This document shows positions 48,849 through 57,331 of a DNA stretch of 64,000 nucleotides, in pieces. Under the pieces are notes generated by a model that was not told where the DNA came from, did not search any database, and worked only from the letters and a program-made list of their open reading frames with translations. Position 1 is the first letter of the stretch, and each line of letters starts with the position of its first letter. The DNA is taken from contig JAQSDV010000002.1 in NCBI GenBank assembly GCA_029945425.1, forward strand, positions 372,001 to 436,000. Direction: 5' to 3'. A program made the translations under genes and the position numbers. Source of the stretch: a bacterium (GTDB taxonomy: Bacteria; Pseudomonadota; Alphaproteobacteria; Micavibrionales; UBA2020).

Positions 48849-49495
48849 AAAAACTAATCCCCGTTCTTGCTTTTGTCTGTCTCGCCACGCTTGCGGGCTG
48901 CGGCAGCATCACGAAGTCGAAGGCGCCGCCGGTTTCCGTCTACACCATCCATGCCGAGAAACCGGAAAAGCGCACCTCCACCGCCGCCGTTTTCGTGCAG
49001 GAGCCGGAAGTGCCGGCCGGTTTCGACACGCCGCGCATCGCGCTGCATCTGTCGGGCGGCCGCCGCATGGATTTCTACGCCGATGCTGCCTGGCCTGATG
49101 CCCTGAACAAAGTGTTGCAGGACTTCATCATCCAGTCCGCGAGTTTCTCCGCCATGACGCCCGATAGCGGCGTCAACGCGCCGTATTCGCTGCAGGTCAA
49201 GGTGAATGACTTCCAGCCCGTCTATGACGGCGCAGCAACCGGCATGCCGGAGGTGCGCGTGTCGCTGACCTTCCGCCTCATCCTGCGGTCCGACGAAAAA
49301 CTCCTGCACGACTTTACGCTGACCGAAAAGATGCCTGCTTCCGCAAATACAATCACTGCGATCACGGGCGATCTTGAAACGCTCTTGCGTAAAATTGTTG
49401 CAGATGCGCTCGCGCGCGTAGGCAAGAATGTGGCGATCAAAAAAGCGTCGCGGCGCGCCGAATCTACGGAAAATGCACCCGCGAGAACGCCCTAA
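48845..49495 (+). CDS. MCE-transporter auxiliary lipoprotein (PqiC/ABC-aux type)
   Basis: A 216-residue outer-membrane or periplasmic lipoprotein. The signal sequence ends in the lipobox LAGC (modified Cys near residue 19). The body fits the ABC-transport auxiliary/PqiC-like family: VSVYTIHAE, FVQEPEVPAGFDTPRIALHL, RRMDFYADAAWPDALNKVLQ and YSLQVKVNDFQPVYDG. It overlaps mlaD by ATGA and likely links the MCE protein to the outer membrane. No MlaA or MlaC gene is in this window. Confidence 0.85.
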   Translation: MKKLIPVLAFVCLATLAGCGSITKSKAPPVSVYTIHAEKPEKRTSTAAVFVQEPEVPAGFDTPRIALHLSGGRRMDFYADAAWPDALNKVLQDFIIQSASFSAMTPDSGVNAPYSLQVKVNDFQPVYDGAATGMPEVRVSLTFRLILRSDEKLLHDFTLTEKMPASANTITAITGDLETLLRKIVADALARVGKNVAIKKASRRAESTENAPARTP

Positions 49496-49502
49496 GAACC
49501 CG

Positions 49503-49527
49503 GGAACAATATTGCGCGCTCTTCGTT
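49503..49527 (+). promoter_or_regulatory. EcfG-type promoter (glycine-zipper gene)
   Basis: GGAAC at 49503-49507, 16-base spacer, CGTT at 49524-49527, 46 bases before the ATG. It is the second such promoter in 5.2 kb. Confidence 0.65.
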
Positions 49528-49573
49528 GGTCATCCTGAAAAAGCCATAACAATAATCACTCAGGAGATCACAC

Positions 49574-50074
49574 ATGACTCACATTACCGCAACTTTTGAC
49601 ACCCGTTCGGCTGCAGAAGCCGCCCTCAACCGCCTCGTCGATATGGGCATTCGCGAAGAACAGCTGAGCCTCATCGTGACGGAGGAAAGCCGTGGCAACC
49701 ATTTCAAGCTCGAAACCAAAACGCGCGCTGACGAAGGCGCTGCTGCTGGCGCGACCTTTGGTGGCGTTGTCGGCGCGATCCTGGGCTCCGTCATGGCGGC
49801 TGGCGCACTTGCCATTCCGGGCCTCAACCTGATCGTCGTCGGTTCGCTGACGGGCGCTCTCGCCGGCCTCGGCGCAGGCGCTGCAACGGGCGGCGTAATC
49901 GGCGCGCTGGTTGGCGCGGGCATCCCCGAACATGAAGCGAAAATCTATGAAGACGAGCTGAAAGCAGGCAACATCCTGCTGGCAGTGAAGCCCATTGACG
50001 GCGACCAGAAACGCCGCGTCAAGGACCTGCTCGAGAAAAACACGCAAGCACACAACATTTCTGTCGCCGCTTAA
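49574..50074 (+). CDS. Glycine-zipper general-stress protein
   Basis: A 166-residue protein. The N-terminus resembles the heat-induced stress protein YflT/GSP17M domain (ITATFDTRSAAEAALNRLVD, MGIREEQLSLIVTEE). The centre is a long Gly/Ala membrane-like zipper (GGVVGAILGSVMAAGALAIP; LTGALAGLGAGAATGGVIGA), and the C-terminus (HEAKIYEDELKAGNILLAVK) repeats the domain pattern. Such proteins are often stress-induced and membrane-associated, with no known biochemical activity. CAGGAG lies 8 bases before the ATG. Confidence 0.8.
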   Translation: MTHITATFDTRSAAEAALNRLVDMGIREEQLSLIVTEESRGNHFKLETKTRADEGAAAGATFGGVVGAILGSVMAAGALAIPGLNLIVVGSLTGALAGLGAGAATGGVIGALVGAGIPEHEAKIYEDELKAGNILLAVKPIDGDQKRRVKDLLEKNTQAHNISVAA

Positions 50075-50102
50075 GCGATTGTAAATGCTAGTATAGGTAA
50101 AG

Positions 50103-50127
50103 GCCGCCGGAGCGATCCGGCGGCTTT
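50103..50127 (+). terminator. Terminator-like hairpin
   Basis: GCCGCCGGA and TCCGGCGGC form a perfect 9-base-pair stem with a 4-base loop, followed by only three T. It separates the glycine-zipper gene from the next EcfG-type promoter. Confidence 0.6.
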
Positions 50128-50136
50128 CACCCATGG

Positions 50137-50162
50137 GGAACACCCTGGTGGCCTAAAGCGTT
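50137..50162 (+). promoter_or_regulatory. EcfG-type promoter (phospholipase D operon)
   Basis: GGAAC at 50137-50141, 17-base spacer, CGTT at 50159-50162, 39 bases before ATG 50202. It is the third EcfG-type promoter in this block. Confidence 0.65.
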
Positions 50163-50201
50163 TGTGACCAAGCAGACTTCCCCGCAACAAAGGACCGGTT
50201 G

Positions 50202-51293
50202 ATGCAAGAAGGGCTGAAGGACGGTAAAAACGATATGAAGTTTTACTATCGCACTTCCGATATTTGGAATGCGATGTATGCCGATTGTGAAGCCGCACAA
50301 ACCTCGATCGAGTTCGAGCAATACATCATCATGGACGACAGCGCCGGCAAACGGTTTCTGGAGTTGTTCGCATCGAAAGCCGCGCAAGGCGTGAAAGTGC
50401 GCCTGATGTTCGATGGTATCGGCAGCCGCGGCATCCTCATCAGCCCGCATCTTGATAAAATCCGCAAGGCGGGCGGCGAAATCCATTTTTATAATCCTCT
50501 GCATTCCTACCGCGCATTCAATCCGCGCCGCTGGCTGCCGCGCAGCCATGTGAAGACCATGCTGATCGACGGGCGCGTTGCCCATACCGGCAGCGCCTGC
50601 CTGTGGGAAATCATGGAACACTGGCATGAACTTCATTGCCGCTTCACAGGTACCGGCGTCGCCGACGTCGCGCGTCATTTCGCCAGCATATGGGCGGCCG
50701 AGGAAAAGGACGAACGTATCCGCGGCACCAATTCTGCGGACGTCACCGCAAAAACGGGGTATGCGGTATCCGCGCCGGCACTGCACATCAATCCGATTTA
50801 TCGACAATTACTGACGCAAATAAAGGGCGCTAAAAAATCCGTCCGTCTGGTCACCCCCTATTTCCTGCCGCCCCACCGTCTGCGCCGCGCGCTGATCAGG
50901 GCGGCGCGGCGCGGCGTCAGGGTCGAAATCCTCATGAGCGCCAAGACCGATGTGCCGCTGGCCGACCACGTTTCCCATTCCTATTTCCCGGGCCTGCTGC
51001 GCCATGGCATCAAACTTTTTCTTTATCCGTTTCAAGTGTTGCACGCGAAATATGCTATTATCGACGGTGCATGGGCAACGGTTGGCAGCACGAACATGGA
51101 TTATCTCAGCCTCTTGAAAAACCGCGAAGCAAACCTCATTATCCGCGACCCTGCCGCACTCGTTGATTTGTGCGCGGCCTCGGACGCATATCTGCGCGAT
51201 GCGCGGCAGGCAGATCTGCAATATGTGCAGAGCAGACCCTGGACCCAGCGGCTTGCGGGTTATCTGGGCCGGTGCATGAAGGAAGTGTTGTGA
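50202..51293 (+). CDS. Phospholipase D / cardiolipin-synthase-like protein (ClsB type)
   Basis: A 363-residue protein with two HKD motifs: H116-x-K118-x4-D123 (RSHVKTMLIDGRVAHTGS) and H281-x-K283-x4-D288 (VLHAKYAIIDGAWATVGSTN). This two-motif layout without N-terminal membrane helices matches ClsB-like cardiolipin synthases, which transfer phosphatidyl groups. ATG 50202 has AGGA upstream; an internal ATG at 50235 with AAGGACGG is a possible shorter start. It is followed after one base by an EEP-family gene, the same partnership as clsB-ybhP in E. coli. Confidence 0.87.
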   Translation: MQEGLKDGKNDMKFYYRTSDIWNAMYADCEAAQTSIEFEQYIIMDDSAGKRFLELFASKAAQGVKVRLMFDGIGSRGILISPHLDKIRKAGGEIHFYNPLHSYRAFNPRRWLPRSHVKTMLIDGRVAHTGSACLWEIMEHWHELHCRFTGTGVADVARHFASIWAAEEKDERIRGTNSADVTAKTGYAVSAPALHINPIYRQLLTQIKGAKKSVRLVTPYFLPPHRLRRALIRAARRGVRVEILMSAKTDVPLADHVSHSYFPGLLRHGIKLFLYPFQVLHAKYAIIDGAWATVGSTNMDYLSLLKNREANLIIRDPAALVDLCAASDAYLRDARQADLQYVQSRPWTQRLAGYLGRCMKEVL

Positions 51294-51294
51294 C

Positions 51295-52050
51295 ATGGGC
51301 TTTCGCATCCTGTTCAGCAATATTGGATACGCACGCGGCATCGATGGCACGCTCTGGCAGCATGTCTGCCGCTTCAACCGCCATTTCTACTGCAGTATTC
51401 CGCTCCAGCAACAGGTGCTGATGCAGCTGAAGGGCATCATCACCAATGCCAAACCCGACCTTTGTTGCTATGTTGAAATCGATGAAGGCTCCGTCCATTC
51501 CGCCAGGTTCAACCAGATCAAGTTCCTGATGGACGACGATTTCCGGTATTACGACATCGCCGACAAATACGGCCCCGGCAACTGGCTGGCGAAACTGCCG
51601 CTGCATTTCGGCAAAAGCGCGGCGTTCATGTCGGTGCAGGACCTGCCGTTCGAGAAGATGTATTTCAGCGCAGGCTCAAAACGCCTGATCCACCGCATCA
51701 TGGTGCCGAATGGCGTTGCTGTGTTCTTCACCCACTTCTCGTTGCAGAGTAAAGTACGCCAGAAACAGTTTGCCGAATTGCGCAAGCTGATCGCGGAGCA
51801 GGGCGGGGAGGTGATTATTCTCGCCGATTTCAACATCATGCATGGTTTCTCGGAACTGAAAGAATTCCTGCAAGGTGACGACCTGAAGGTGCTGAACGAG
51901 GAACACCACCCCACTTTCCGCATCCACCGCACCAGAATGGCGCTCGATCTCTGTATCGCCAGCAGCAGCATCGCCGGCAAGATGGATCTGAAGATTATTC
52001 CGCAGCCGTTTTCCGACCATGCTGCCTTGCTGGTCGATTGCAACTGGTGA
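51295..52050 (+). CDS. Endonuclease/exonuclease/phosphatase-family protein
   Basis: A 251-residue EEP-fold protein: N-terminal FRILFSNIGYARGI (metal-site Asn), PDLCCYVEIDEGS (Glu), FTHFSLQSKVRQKQFAELRK, EVIILADFNIMHG (Asp-x-Asn) and the final SDHAALLVDCNW (Asp-His). These are the metal and catalytic positions of the family, which hydrolyses phosphodiesters in nucleic acids or lipids. The position next to a ClsB-like enzyme makes a phospholipid-linked role plausible. Confidence 0.85.
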   Translation: MGFRILFSNIGYARGIDGTLWQHVCRFNRHFYCSIPLQQQVLMQLKGIITNAKPDLCCYVEIDEGSVHSARFNQIKFLMDDDFRYYDIADKYGPGNWLAKLPLHFGKSAAFMSVQDLPFEKMYFSAGSKRLIHRIMVPNGVAVFFTHFSLQSKVRQKQFAELRKLIAEQGGEVIILADFNIMHGFSELKEFLQGDDLKVLNEEHHPTFRIHRTRMALDLCIASSSIAGKMDLKIIPQPFSDHAALLVDCNW

Positions 52051-52101
52051 AACCAAAACCGGCCTCCTGCGTTGGAACCAAAAGTGAACACAGGAGCCCG
52101 T

Positions 52102-53709
52102 ATGTCCGTTTTTTCCGATGGAAGCCTCAGCAACTGGCGGGATAGCGCGGCCGGAAAAACCCATTATCCGCGCCTGTCGGAGAATTTGAGCGCGGATATC
52201 TGCGTCGTCGGCGGCGGCCTGACCGGCCTGACCACCGCCTATCTGCTGCAACGTGCCGGAAAATCGGTTGTCGTGCTGGATGCGCAGGAACTGGCGCGAG
52301 GCGAAACAGGACGCACCACCGGCCATCTGACGACTGTTCTTGACCCGAAATATTGTGAACTGGAAGATTCATTTGGCGCAGACACCACCGCGCTGATCGC
52401 GCAGAGCCATATCATGGCGTCCAAACTGGTCGGTAAAATAATCGAGGAAGAGAAAATCGATTGCGCCTATTACCCCGTCACCGGATATATGCTGGCGACG
52501 ACACCGGAACAGCAGGAAATGCTTCAGCGCGAAGTCGATGCCGCCAGGCGCGCAGGACTGCCCGGATGGAAAAAACTCTCGCAAATCGATATCGGCAGTT
52601 TCCAATGGACGTCCGGCTGCATACAGGTACCGGCACAGCACATTTTCCATCCGACGAAATACATGTTGAAGCTGGCCGAAATTGTGGCGTCGCGCGGCGG
52701 CGTCATCTGCACCGGAAATCCGGTCCGCGAAGTGCATGGCGGGGATCATCCCTATGTCGTGACCGATGATGGTCACAGGGTGGAGGCGGGATCGATTGTC
52801 GTGACGACCCATACCCCCATCAATGACACGCTGACGTTGCACACAAAACAGGCCGCCTATCGCAGCTACAGCATCGCCTGCCGCATTCCGAAGGATTCGT
52901 ACAAGCCTTTCCTGCTCTGGGATATGAACGATCCGTATCATTACGCACGCACGGTCAGCGGCGACACCTATGACATGATTGTCGTCGGCGGCGAAGACCA
53001 CAAGACAGGGCAGGCGAATGACGGCGTGCAACGTTATCAGGCGGTGGAAGACTGGCTCCGCGCCTTGTTTCCCGGCGTTGGCCCCGTCATGTATCGCTGG
53101 TCGGGACAGATCATACAATCCGTCGATGACGTCGCCTTTATCGGCCGCAACCCCGGCGAGAAAAATATCTATGTCGGGACAGGTTTTTCAGGCACCGGCA
53201 TGACCTACGGCACGATTGCCGCGACGCTGATCACGGACCTCATCATGGGCAAGGAAAACCTGCTGGAAAGTGTTTACGACCCCGCGCGCAAGATGTTCGG
53301 CAATCTTGGCCGCTACCTCAGCGAAAATTCGAATGCGTTGAGCTATATGGTGTCGGATTTCGTTGCGCCCGCCGAAGTGGATAACGAAGACCAGATCGGC
53401 ATGGGCGAGGGGGCTATCCTGCGACGCAATCTGCAGAAAATTGCCGCCTATCGTGATGAACAAGGACGGTTGCATGAATGCAGCGCGTCCTGCACCCATC
53501 TGGGCTGCATTGTGCAGTGGAACGCTGTCGAGCGCAGCTGGGATTGCCCCTGCGATGGTTCGCGCTACGCGCCGGATGGCAAGGTGCTGCATGGCCCCGC
53601 CACGAAACCGCTGTCGCCGGTCGATACTCCTGCGCCTGTCGGCCGTGTGCAGGATGTGGAACAGCCGCTGCAAAACATGCCGCCGCCCGATCCGGCGCTG
53701 CAGGCCTGA
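52102..53709 (+). CDS. FAD-dependent oxidoreductase with C-terminal Rieske-like domain
   Basis: A 535-residue two-domain protein. The N-terminal DAO-type flavin domain has [20 protein letters not shown] and later [20 protein letters not shown]. The C-terminal ~100 residues are a Rieske domain: first cluster motif C464-T-H466-LGC. The second motif, normally CPCH, reads C482-P-C-D485 ([17 protein letters not shown]), so the second histidine ligand is Asp. ATG 52102 is set by CAGGAG seven bases upstream; the longer frame is ignored. The family (YhfW-like) has no established substrate. It follows the EEP gene by 51 bases and may belong to the same EcfG-driven operon. Convergent with the esterase gene, stops adjacent. 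Confidence 0.9.
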   Translation: MSVFSDGSLSNWRDSAAGKTHYPRLSENLSADICVVGGGLTGLTTAYLLQRAGKSVVVLDAQELARGETGRTTGHLTTVLDPKYCELEDSFGADTTALIAQSHIMASKLVGKIIEEEKIDCAYYPVTGYMLATTPEQQEMLQREVDAARRAGLPGWKKLSQIDIGSFQWTSGCIQVPAQHIFHPTKYMLKLAEIVASRGGVICTGNPVREVHGGDHPYVVTDDGHRVEAGSIVVTTHTPINDTLTLHTKQAAYRSYSIACRIPKDSYKPFLLWDMNDPYHYARTVSGDTYDMIVVGGEDHKTGQANDGVQRYQAVEDWLRALFPGVGPVMYRWSGQIIQSVDDVAFIGRNPGEKNIYVGTGFSGTGMTYGTIAATLITDLIMGKENLLESVYDPARKMFGNLGRYLSENSNALSYMVSDFVAPAEVDNEDQIGMGEGAILRRNLQKIAAYRDEQGRLHECSASCTHLGCIVQWNAVERSWDCPCDGSRYAPDGKVLHGPATKPLSPVDTPAPVGRVQDVEQPLQNMPPPDPALQA

Positions 53710-54567
53710 TTACTTTTTTTCGTGTTTCGTGATGAACGCGGCGCTGTCCTGCAGCACCGGCGTCTTGTTGCGGAAACCGCGTGCGAGTGACAGGGCGATG
53801 CCGACATGCCCGGCGCCTTCGTAAATTTTCACCTCCGGCGCATTGCCGGATTTTTCCATTTTCGCAGCCATCAGGCGGGTGTTGCGCGGCAGAACTTCCT
53901 CGTCCTTCGTTCCCGTCGCCATCAGCACAGGCGGCATGTTTTCGTGCACATAATTCACGGGCTGCGTATCTTCCGCCCGCACGGTGCTAAAAATATCCTT
54001 GATCTTGTCGTCGGTGAAAGGCAGGAAATCGTAAGGGCCTGCGATACCGATCACGCCGCGTATCCAGCCGGCATCGCCGCCTTCTGCCTTGAGCAGGCTG
54101 GTATCTGCGGCGAGCATCATGGCGTTGTATGCGCCGGCCGAATGGCCCGCGACGAAAATATTATCAGCGTTGCCGCCATATTCCGCGACATGCGCATGTG
54201 CCCATGCCAGCGCTTTCGCGCTATCATGAAGGAACACGGGATACTTGACCTCCGGATAGCGGCGGTATTCCGCCAGCACCGCAACGCAACCCAGCGACGA
54301 AAACGCTTCGCCGGCAAAAAGGTAATCATCCTTGTTGCCCGTCTGCCAGCTGCCGCCATAGAAAAACAGCACGACGCAGCCCGAAGCGCGCTTGGCATCC
54401 GGCACGTAAACATCCAGCTTTTGCGATTTGTCGGTGCCGTAGGCGATATCCTTGTGCACCGTGTAGCCGGATTTCGGGACAGTGAAGTTCAGCACATCAA
54501 CGGCGGAACAGCCGGTGAGCGCCACGAGGCTGCACAGCGGCGCGAGCAGGCGGGACACGAGTTTCAA
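53710..54567 (-). CDS. Alpha/beta-hydrolase lipoprotein (esterase)
   Basis: A 285-residue lipoprotein with lipobox LTGC (Cys near residue 20). The fold is an alpha/beta hydrolase of the BD-FAE/carboxylesterase type: CVVLFFYGGSWQTGNKDDYL (oxyanion region), nucleophile elbow FVAGHSAGAYNAM, VLMATGTKDEEVLP (acid) and GAGHVGIALSL (His). Substrate unknown. It lies 11 bases after the tetR-like gene, so both are transcribed together. Confidence 0.87.
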   Translation of the reverse strand: MKLVSRLLAPLCSLVALTGCSAVDVLNFTVPKSGYTVHKDIAYGTDKSQKLDVYVPDAKRASGCVVLFFYGGSWQTGNKDDYLFAGEAFSSLGCVAVLAEYRRYPEVKYPVFLHDSAKALAWAHAHVAEYGGNADNIFVAGHSAGAYNAMMLAADTSLLKAEGGDAGWIRGVIGIAGPYDFLPFTDDKIKDIFSTVRAEDTQPVNYVHENMPPVLMATGTKDEEVLPRNTRLMAAKMEKSGNAPEVKIYEGAGHVGIALSLARGFRNKTPVLQDSAAFITKHEKK

Positions 54568-54578
54568 GTGTTATCTCC

Positions 54579-55232
54579 TCAGAAACGGCTATGCGTATGC
54601 AGCGGGTCGCGGCCCCCATAAAGCCGCATGAAAATGGCGACGGTGTCGCGCACGTTTTCTTCCTTGTCCTTCGCGGTCGGACGTGGCTTCACGCCCAGAA
54701 CCATCCGCAGGTAATACCGGCCCTTCAGCAGCGCGAGGAAGTACGAGGATGCGCTTTCCGGATCGGGGATCGACAGTGTTCGCAGCTTGTTCTGCTCCTT
54801 CAGGAACACCGCGAAAGTGTTCAGCAGGCGCTGCGTGCCGTCTTCATAGTATTTCTGCGCCAGCGCGGGGTGGCGGTTGACTTCGGATATCACAAGGCGG
54901 GTTACGGCAATGCATTCGTCGCTGGTGACGAAATTCAGAAAGGCGAGGCCCGCATCGAACAGCTGCTCTTGAATCGGCTTGGGGTTGCCGGGGGATGCCT
55001 TCGCCGCTTCGCTGTGCTTGTCGCACAGGGCGATGATCATCTCCTCGAACAGCTCGTCCTTGCTGTTGAAATGGGCATAAACCGTCTGCTTGGTAACGCC
55101 CGCGACCGCCGCGATGGCATCCATCGAGGTATCAGTGAACCCTTGTGCCGGAAACAGCCGTGTGGCGGCCGCAAGAATGGCGGTCCTTTTCGCAGGATCG
55201 CCTGCGCGTGTTTTTTTCTTTGCGGCGGTCAT
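54579..55232 (-). CDS. TetR-family transcriptional regulator
   Basis: A 217-residue repressor-type regulator. The N-terminal helix-turn-helix is typical (GFTDTSMDAIAAVAGVTKQT, VYAHFNSKDELFEEMI). The C-terminal ligand domain (LVISEVNRHPALAQKYYEDG) resembles the AefR/TetR_C group. It is divergent from the lipid-gene operon, and a perfect 19-base palindrome sits in the 99-base gap, so it probably represses both directions. The inducer is unknown; a fatty-acid or oxidised-lipid ligand would fit its neighbours but is only inferred. Confidence 0.9.
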   Translation of the reverse strand: MTAAKKKTRAGDPAKRTAILAAATRLFPAQGFTDTSMDAIAAVAGVTKQTVYAHFNSKDELFEEMIIALCDKHSEAAKASPGNPKPIQEQLFDAGLAFLNFVTSDECIAVTRLVISEVNRHPALAQKYYEDGTQRLLNTFAVFLKEQNKLRTLSIPDPESASSYFLALLKGRYYLRMVLGVKPRPTAKDKEENVRDTVAIFMRLYGGRDPLHTHSRF

Positions 55233-55251
55233 GTTTTGCGTTCTCGTGCGT

Positions 55252-55279
55252 TTGATACTAGACTGTCTAGTATGATAAT
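55252..55279 (+). promoter_or_regulatory. Promoter of the lipid-modification operon, overlapped by the operator
   Basis: TTGATA (55252-55257), a 16-base spacer and GATAAT (55274-55279). The palindrome covers the end of the -35 and the whole spacer, so bound repressor would block RNA polymerase. Confidence 0.55.
55255..55273. promoter_or_regulatory. Palindromic TetR operator
   Basis: ATACTAGAC-T-GTCTAGTAT is a perfect inverted repeat with 9-base arms, centred between the divergent tetR-like gene and the flavoprotein gene. It has the size and symmetry of a TetR-family binding site. Confidence 0.75.
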
Positions 55280-55331
55280 GTTACGGTTGCCAAATGTAAA
55301 GCTTTTTGATTCTGAGGATACTTTTTAAAAA

Positions 55332-56576
55332 ATGCCAAGGATTGCGATTATCGGCAGCGGAATATCCGGCATGGGCGCGGCGGCGCTGCTGCATGAAAAG
55401 CATGATATTGCCGTGTACGAAAAATCCTCCGGCATCGGCGGCCATACGCGCACGCTGGATATCGATTATAATGGCGTGAAAATTCCGGTTGATACCGGTT
55501 TCATCGTCTTCAACCACCGCAATTATCCGCTGCTCACCGCGCTGTTCAAGCACCTGAACGTACCGACGCAGAAGAGCAACATGACGTTCGGAGTCACGGC
55601 AGATAACGGCGGGTTGGAATGGGGGGCAGAAAATCTCAACGCTGTTTTCGGCCAGCGCAGCAATATCCTCAATCCGACTTTCTGGAAGTTTCTCGCCGAT
55701 ATCCTGCGCTTCAATAGCGGAGCCGAAAAAGCTGCCTCGCGCAACCCCGGCAAAACGTTGGGCGAGTTGATCGCCCTCATGGGGCTGGGCGACTCGTTCG
55801 TAAAATACTATATTCTGCCCATGGGCGGCTCAATCTGGAGCTGCCCGCTTGATGTCATGCTGGGCTTTCCCGCCGATTTCTTTGTCTCGTTTTTCAAATC
55901 GCACGGCCTGCTGACCGTGACCGACCAGCCGCAATGGCATACCGTGGCAGGCGGCAGCCGCGAATACATCATCCGCCTGACGGCACCCTTTGCCGACCGC
56001 GTCAGAACCTCGAGCGCAGCAACACGGATCACGCGCCTGAACGGGAAGGTGCAGGTGTCGGATGCCACAGGTGCCACCGAAGAATACGATCATGCGGTTC
56101 TGGCCTGCCATGCGAATGACGCGCGGGCGATGCTGGACGATGTTACGCCGGAGGAGAAAGAAATCCTCGGGCATTTTCATTACCAGCCCAACCGCGCCGT
56201 GCTGCACAAGGATACGTCCCTGATGCCGCAGCGCCGCAGGTGCTGGAGCAGCTGGGTCTACCACCCGCACCAGAAAGATATTTCGGTCACCTATTGGATG
56301 AACCAGTTGCAGGGTATCGACAACAAATACCCGCTATTCGTCACGCTAAATCCCCCGCGCGATATTGCGGCGGAGCATGTGTTCGACGAACATGTCTTTG
56401 CGCATCCCGTTTATACGCAAGAGTCCTTCGCCGCCCAGAAACGCCTGCCGACGATTCAGGGCTTGCGCAACACCTGGTTCTGCGGTGCCTATCACCGCAA
56501 TGGTTTCCATGAAGACGGTTTGCACAGCGCGGTCGAAGTCGCCCGCCTGCTGGGCGTGGAGGCGTCATGGCGCTGA
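55332..56576 (+). CDS. Amine-oxidase-like FAD/NAD(P)-binding protein of the cfa cluster
   Basis: A 414-residue flavoprotein. N-terminal dinucleotide fold PRIAIIGSGISGMGAAALLH, then VYEKSSGIGGHTRTLDIDYN; C-terminal FAD closing segment NTWFCGAYHRNGFHEDGLHS. This family regularly sits next to DUF1365 and cfa-like genes. In Rhodobacter a related protein (UfaD type) desaturates a methylated fatty acyl chain on the way to furan fatty acids, so a lipid-desaturase role is a reasonable inference. It overlaps the DUF1365 gene by 10 bases. Confidence 0.88.
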   Translation: MPRIAIIGSGISGMGAAALLHEKHDIAVYEKSSGIGGHTRTLDIDYNGVKIPVDTGFIVFNHRNYPLLTALFKHLNVPTQKSNMTFGVTADNGGLEWGAENLNAVFGQRSNILNPTFWKFLADILRFNSGAEKAASRNPGKTLGELIALMGLGDSFVKYYILPMGGSIWSCPLDVMLGFPADFFVSFFKSHGLLTVTDQPQWHTVAGGSREYIIRLTAPFADRVRTSSAATRITRLNGKVQVSDATGATEEYDHAVLACHANDARAMLDDVTPEEKEILGHFHYQPNRAVLHKDTSLMPQRRRCWSSWVYHPHQKDISVTYWMNQLQGIDNKYPLFVTLNPPRDIAAEHVFDEHVFAHPVYTQESFAAQKRLPTIQGLRNTWFCGAYHRNGFHEDGLHSAVEVARLLGVEASWR

Positions 56577-57331
56577 CCAACGGCCTGTTCATATCCAAAG
56601 TCGCCCATGCGCGCCAGCGCCCGAAGAAAAACAGCTTCTGGTACGGCGTCTACTATCTTGCCTTTCCGCTGGATGAAATGGCGCGGCTTGCGGAATGTGC
56701 GTTGCTGTCGGTCAATCGCGGCAACCTGTTCAGCTTCCATGAAAAAGATCACGATACCGGCGGCCTGCCGGTGGATGCATGGGCGCGCAAGATCCTTGCC
56801 GAATGGGAAGTACCTCAAGCGGACGGGCGTATCGTGCTCGTGACGCTCCCGCGTCTGTTCGGCTATGTTTTTAATCCCGTCAGTTTCTTTTTCTGCCTCG
56901 ATAAAGCAGGCGCATTGCGCGCGGTCATTTCCGAGGTTCACAATACTTTCGGCGACAAACATTCCTATATCTGCTTCCACGACGACCGCCGCCCGGTCAC
57001 GCAGGACGATTTCATGCAGGCCGACAAGCAGTTACATGTATCACCCTTCATCAAGGTCGATGGTCATTATGTGTTCCGCTTTGCCTATGGCGAGGAGAAA
57101 CTGGGTGTCTGGATCGACCATCACGATGCGGATGGCTTGCTGCTGACGACATCCATCATCGGCAAGCGCGAACCGCTCACGACCGGAAATATGCTGAAGG
57201 CGTTTTTCCGCTACCCGCTTGTTACGTTCAAAGTCATGACCCTGATCCATTATCAGGCGCTGCGCCTGTGGATGAAGGGCGTCAAATACATCAAGCGGCC
57301 GCCCGCGCCGCAAACGGAGGTCTCGCGATGA
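56567..57331 (+). CDS. DUF1365 family protein
   Basis: A 254-residue protein with the family hallmarks RLFGYVFNPVSFFFCLD and ISEVHNTFGDKHSYIC, plus VSPFIKVDGHYVFRF. DUF1365 proteins nearly always lie between an amine-oxidase-like gene and a cyclopropane-fatty-acid-synthase-like gene, as here, but their biochemical role is unknown; START-like lipid binding has been suggested by fold. Overlaps the next gene by ATGA. Confidence 0.9.
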   Translation: MALTNGLFISKVAHARQRPKKNSFWYGVYYLAFPLDEMARLAECALLSVNRGNLFSFHEKDHDTGGLPVDAWARKILAEWEVPQADGRIVLVTLPRLFGYVFNPVSFFFCLDKAGALRAVISEVHNTFGDKHSYICFHDDRRPVTQDDFMQADKQLHVSPFIKVDGHYVFRFAYGEEKLGVWIDHHDADGLLLTTSIIGKREPLTTGNMLKAFFRYPLVTFKVMTLIHYQALRLWMKGVKYIKRPPAPQTEVSR

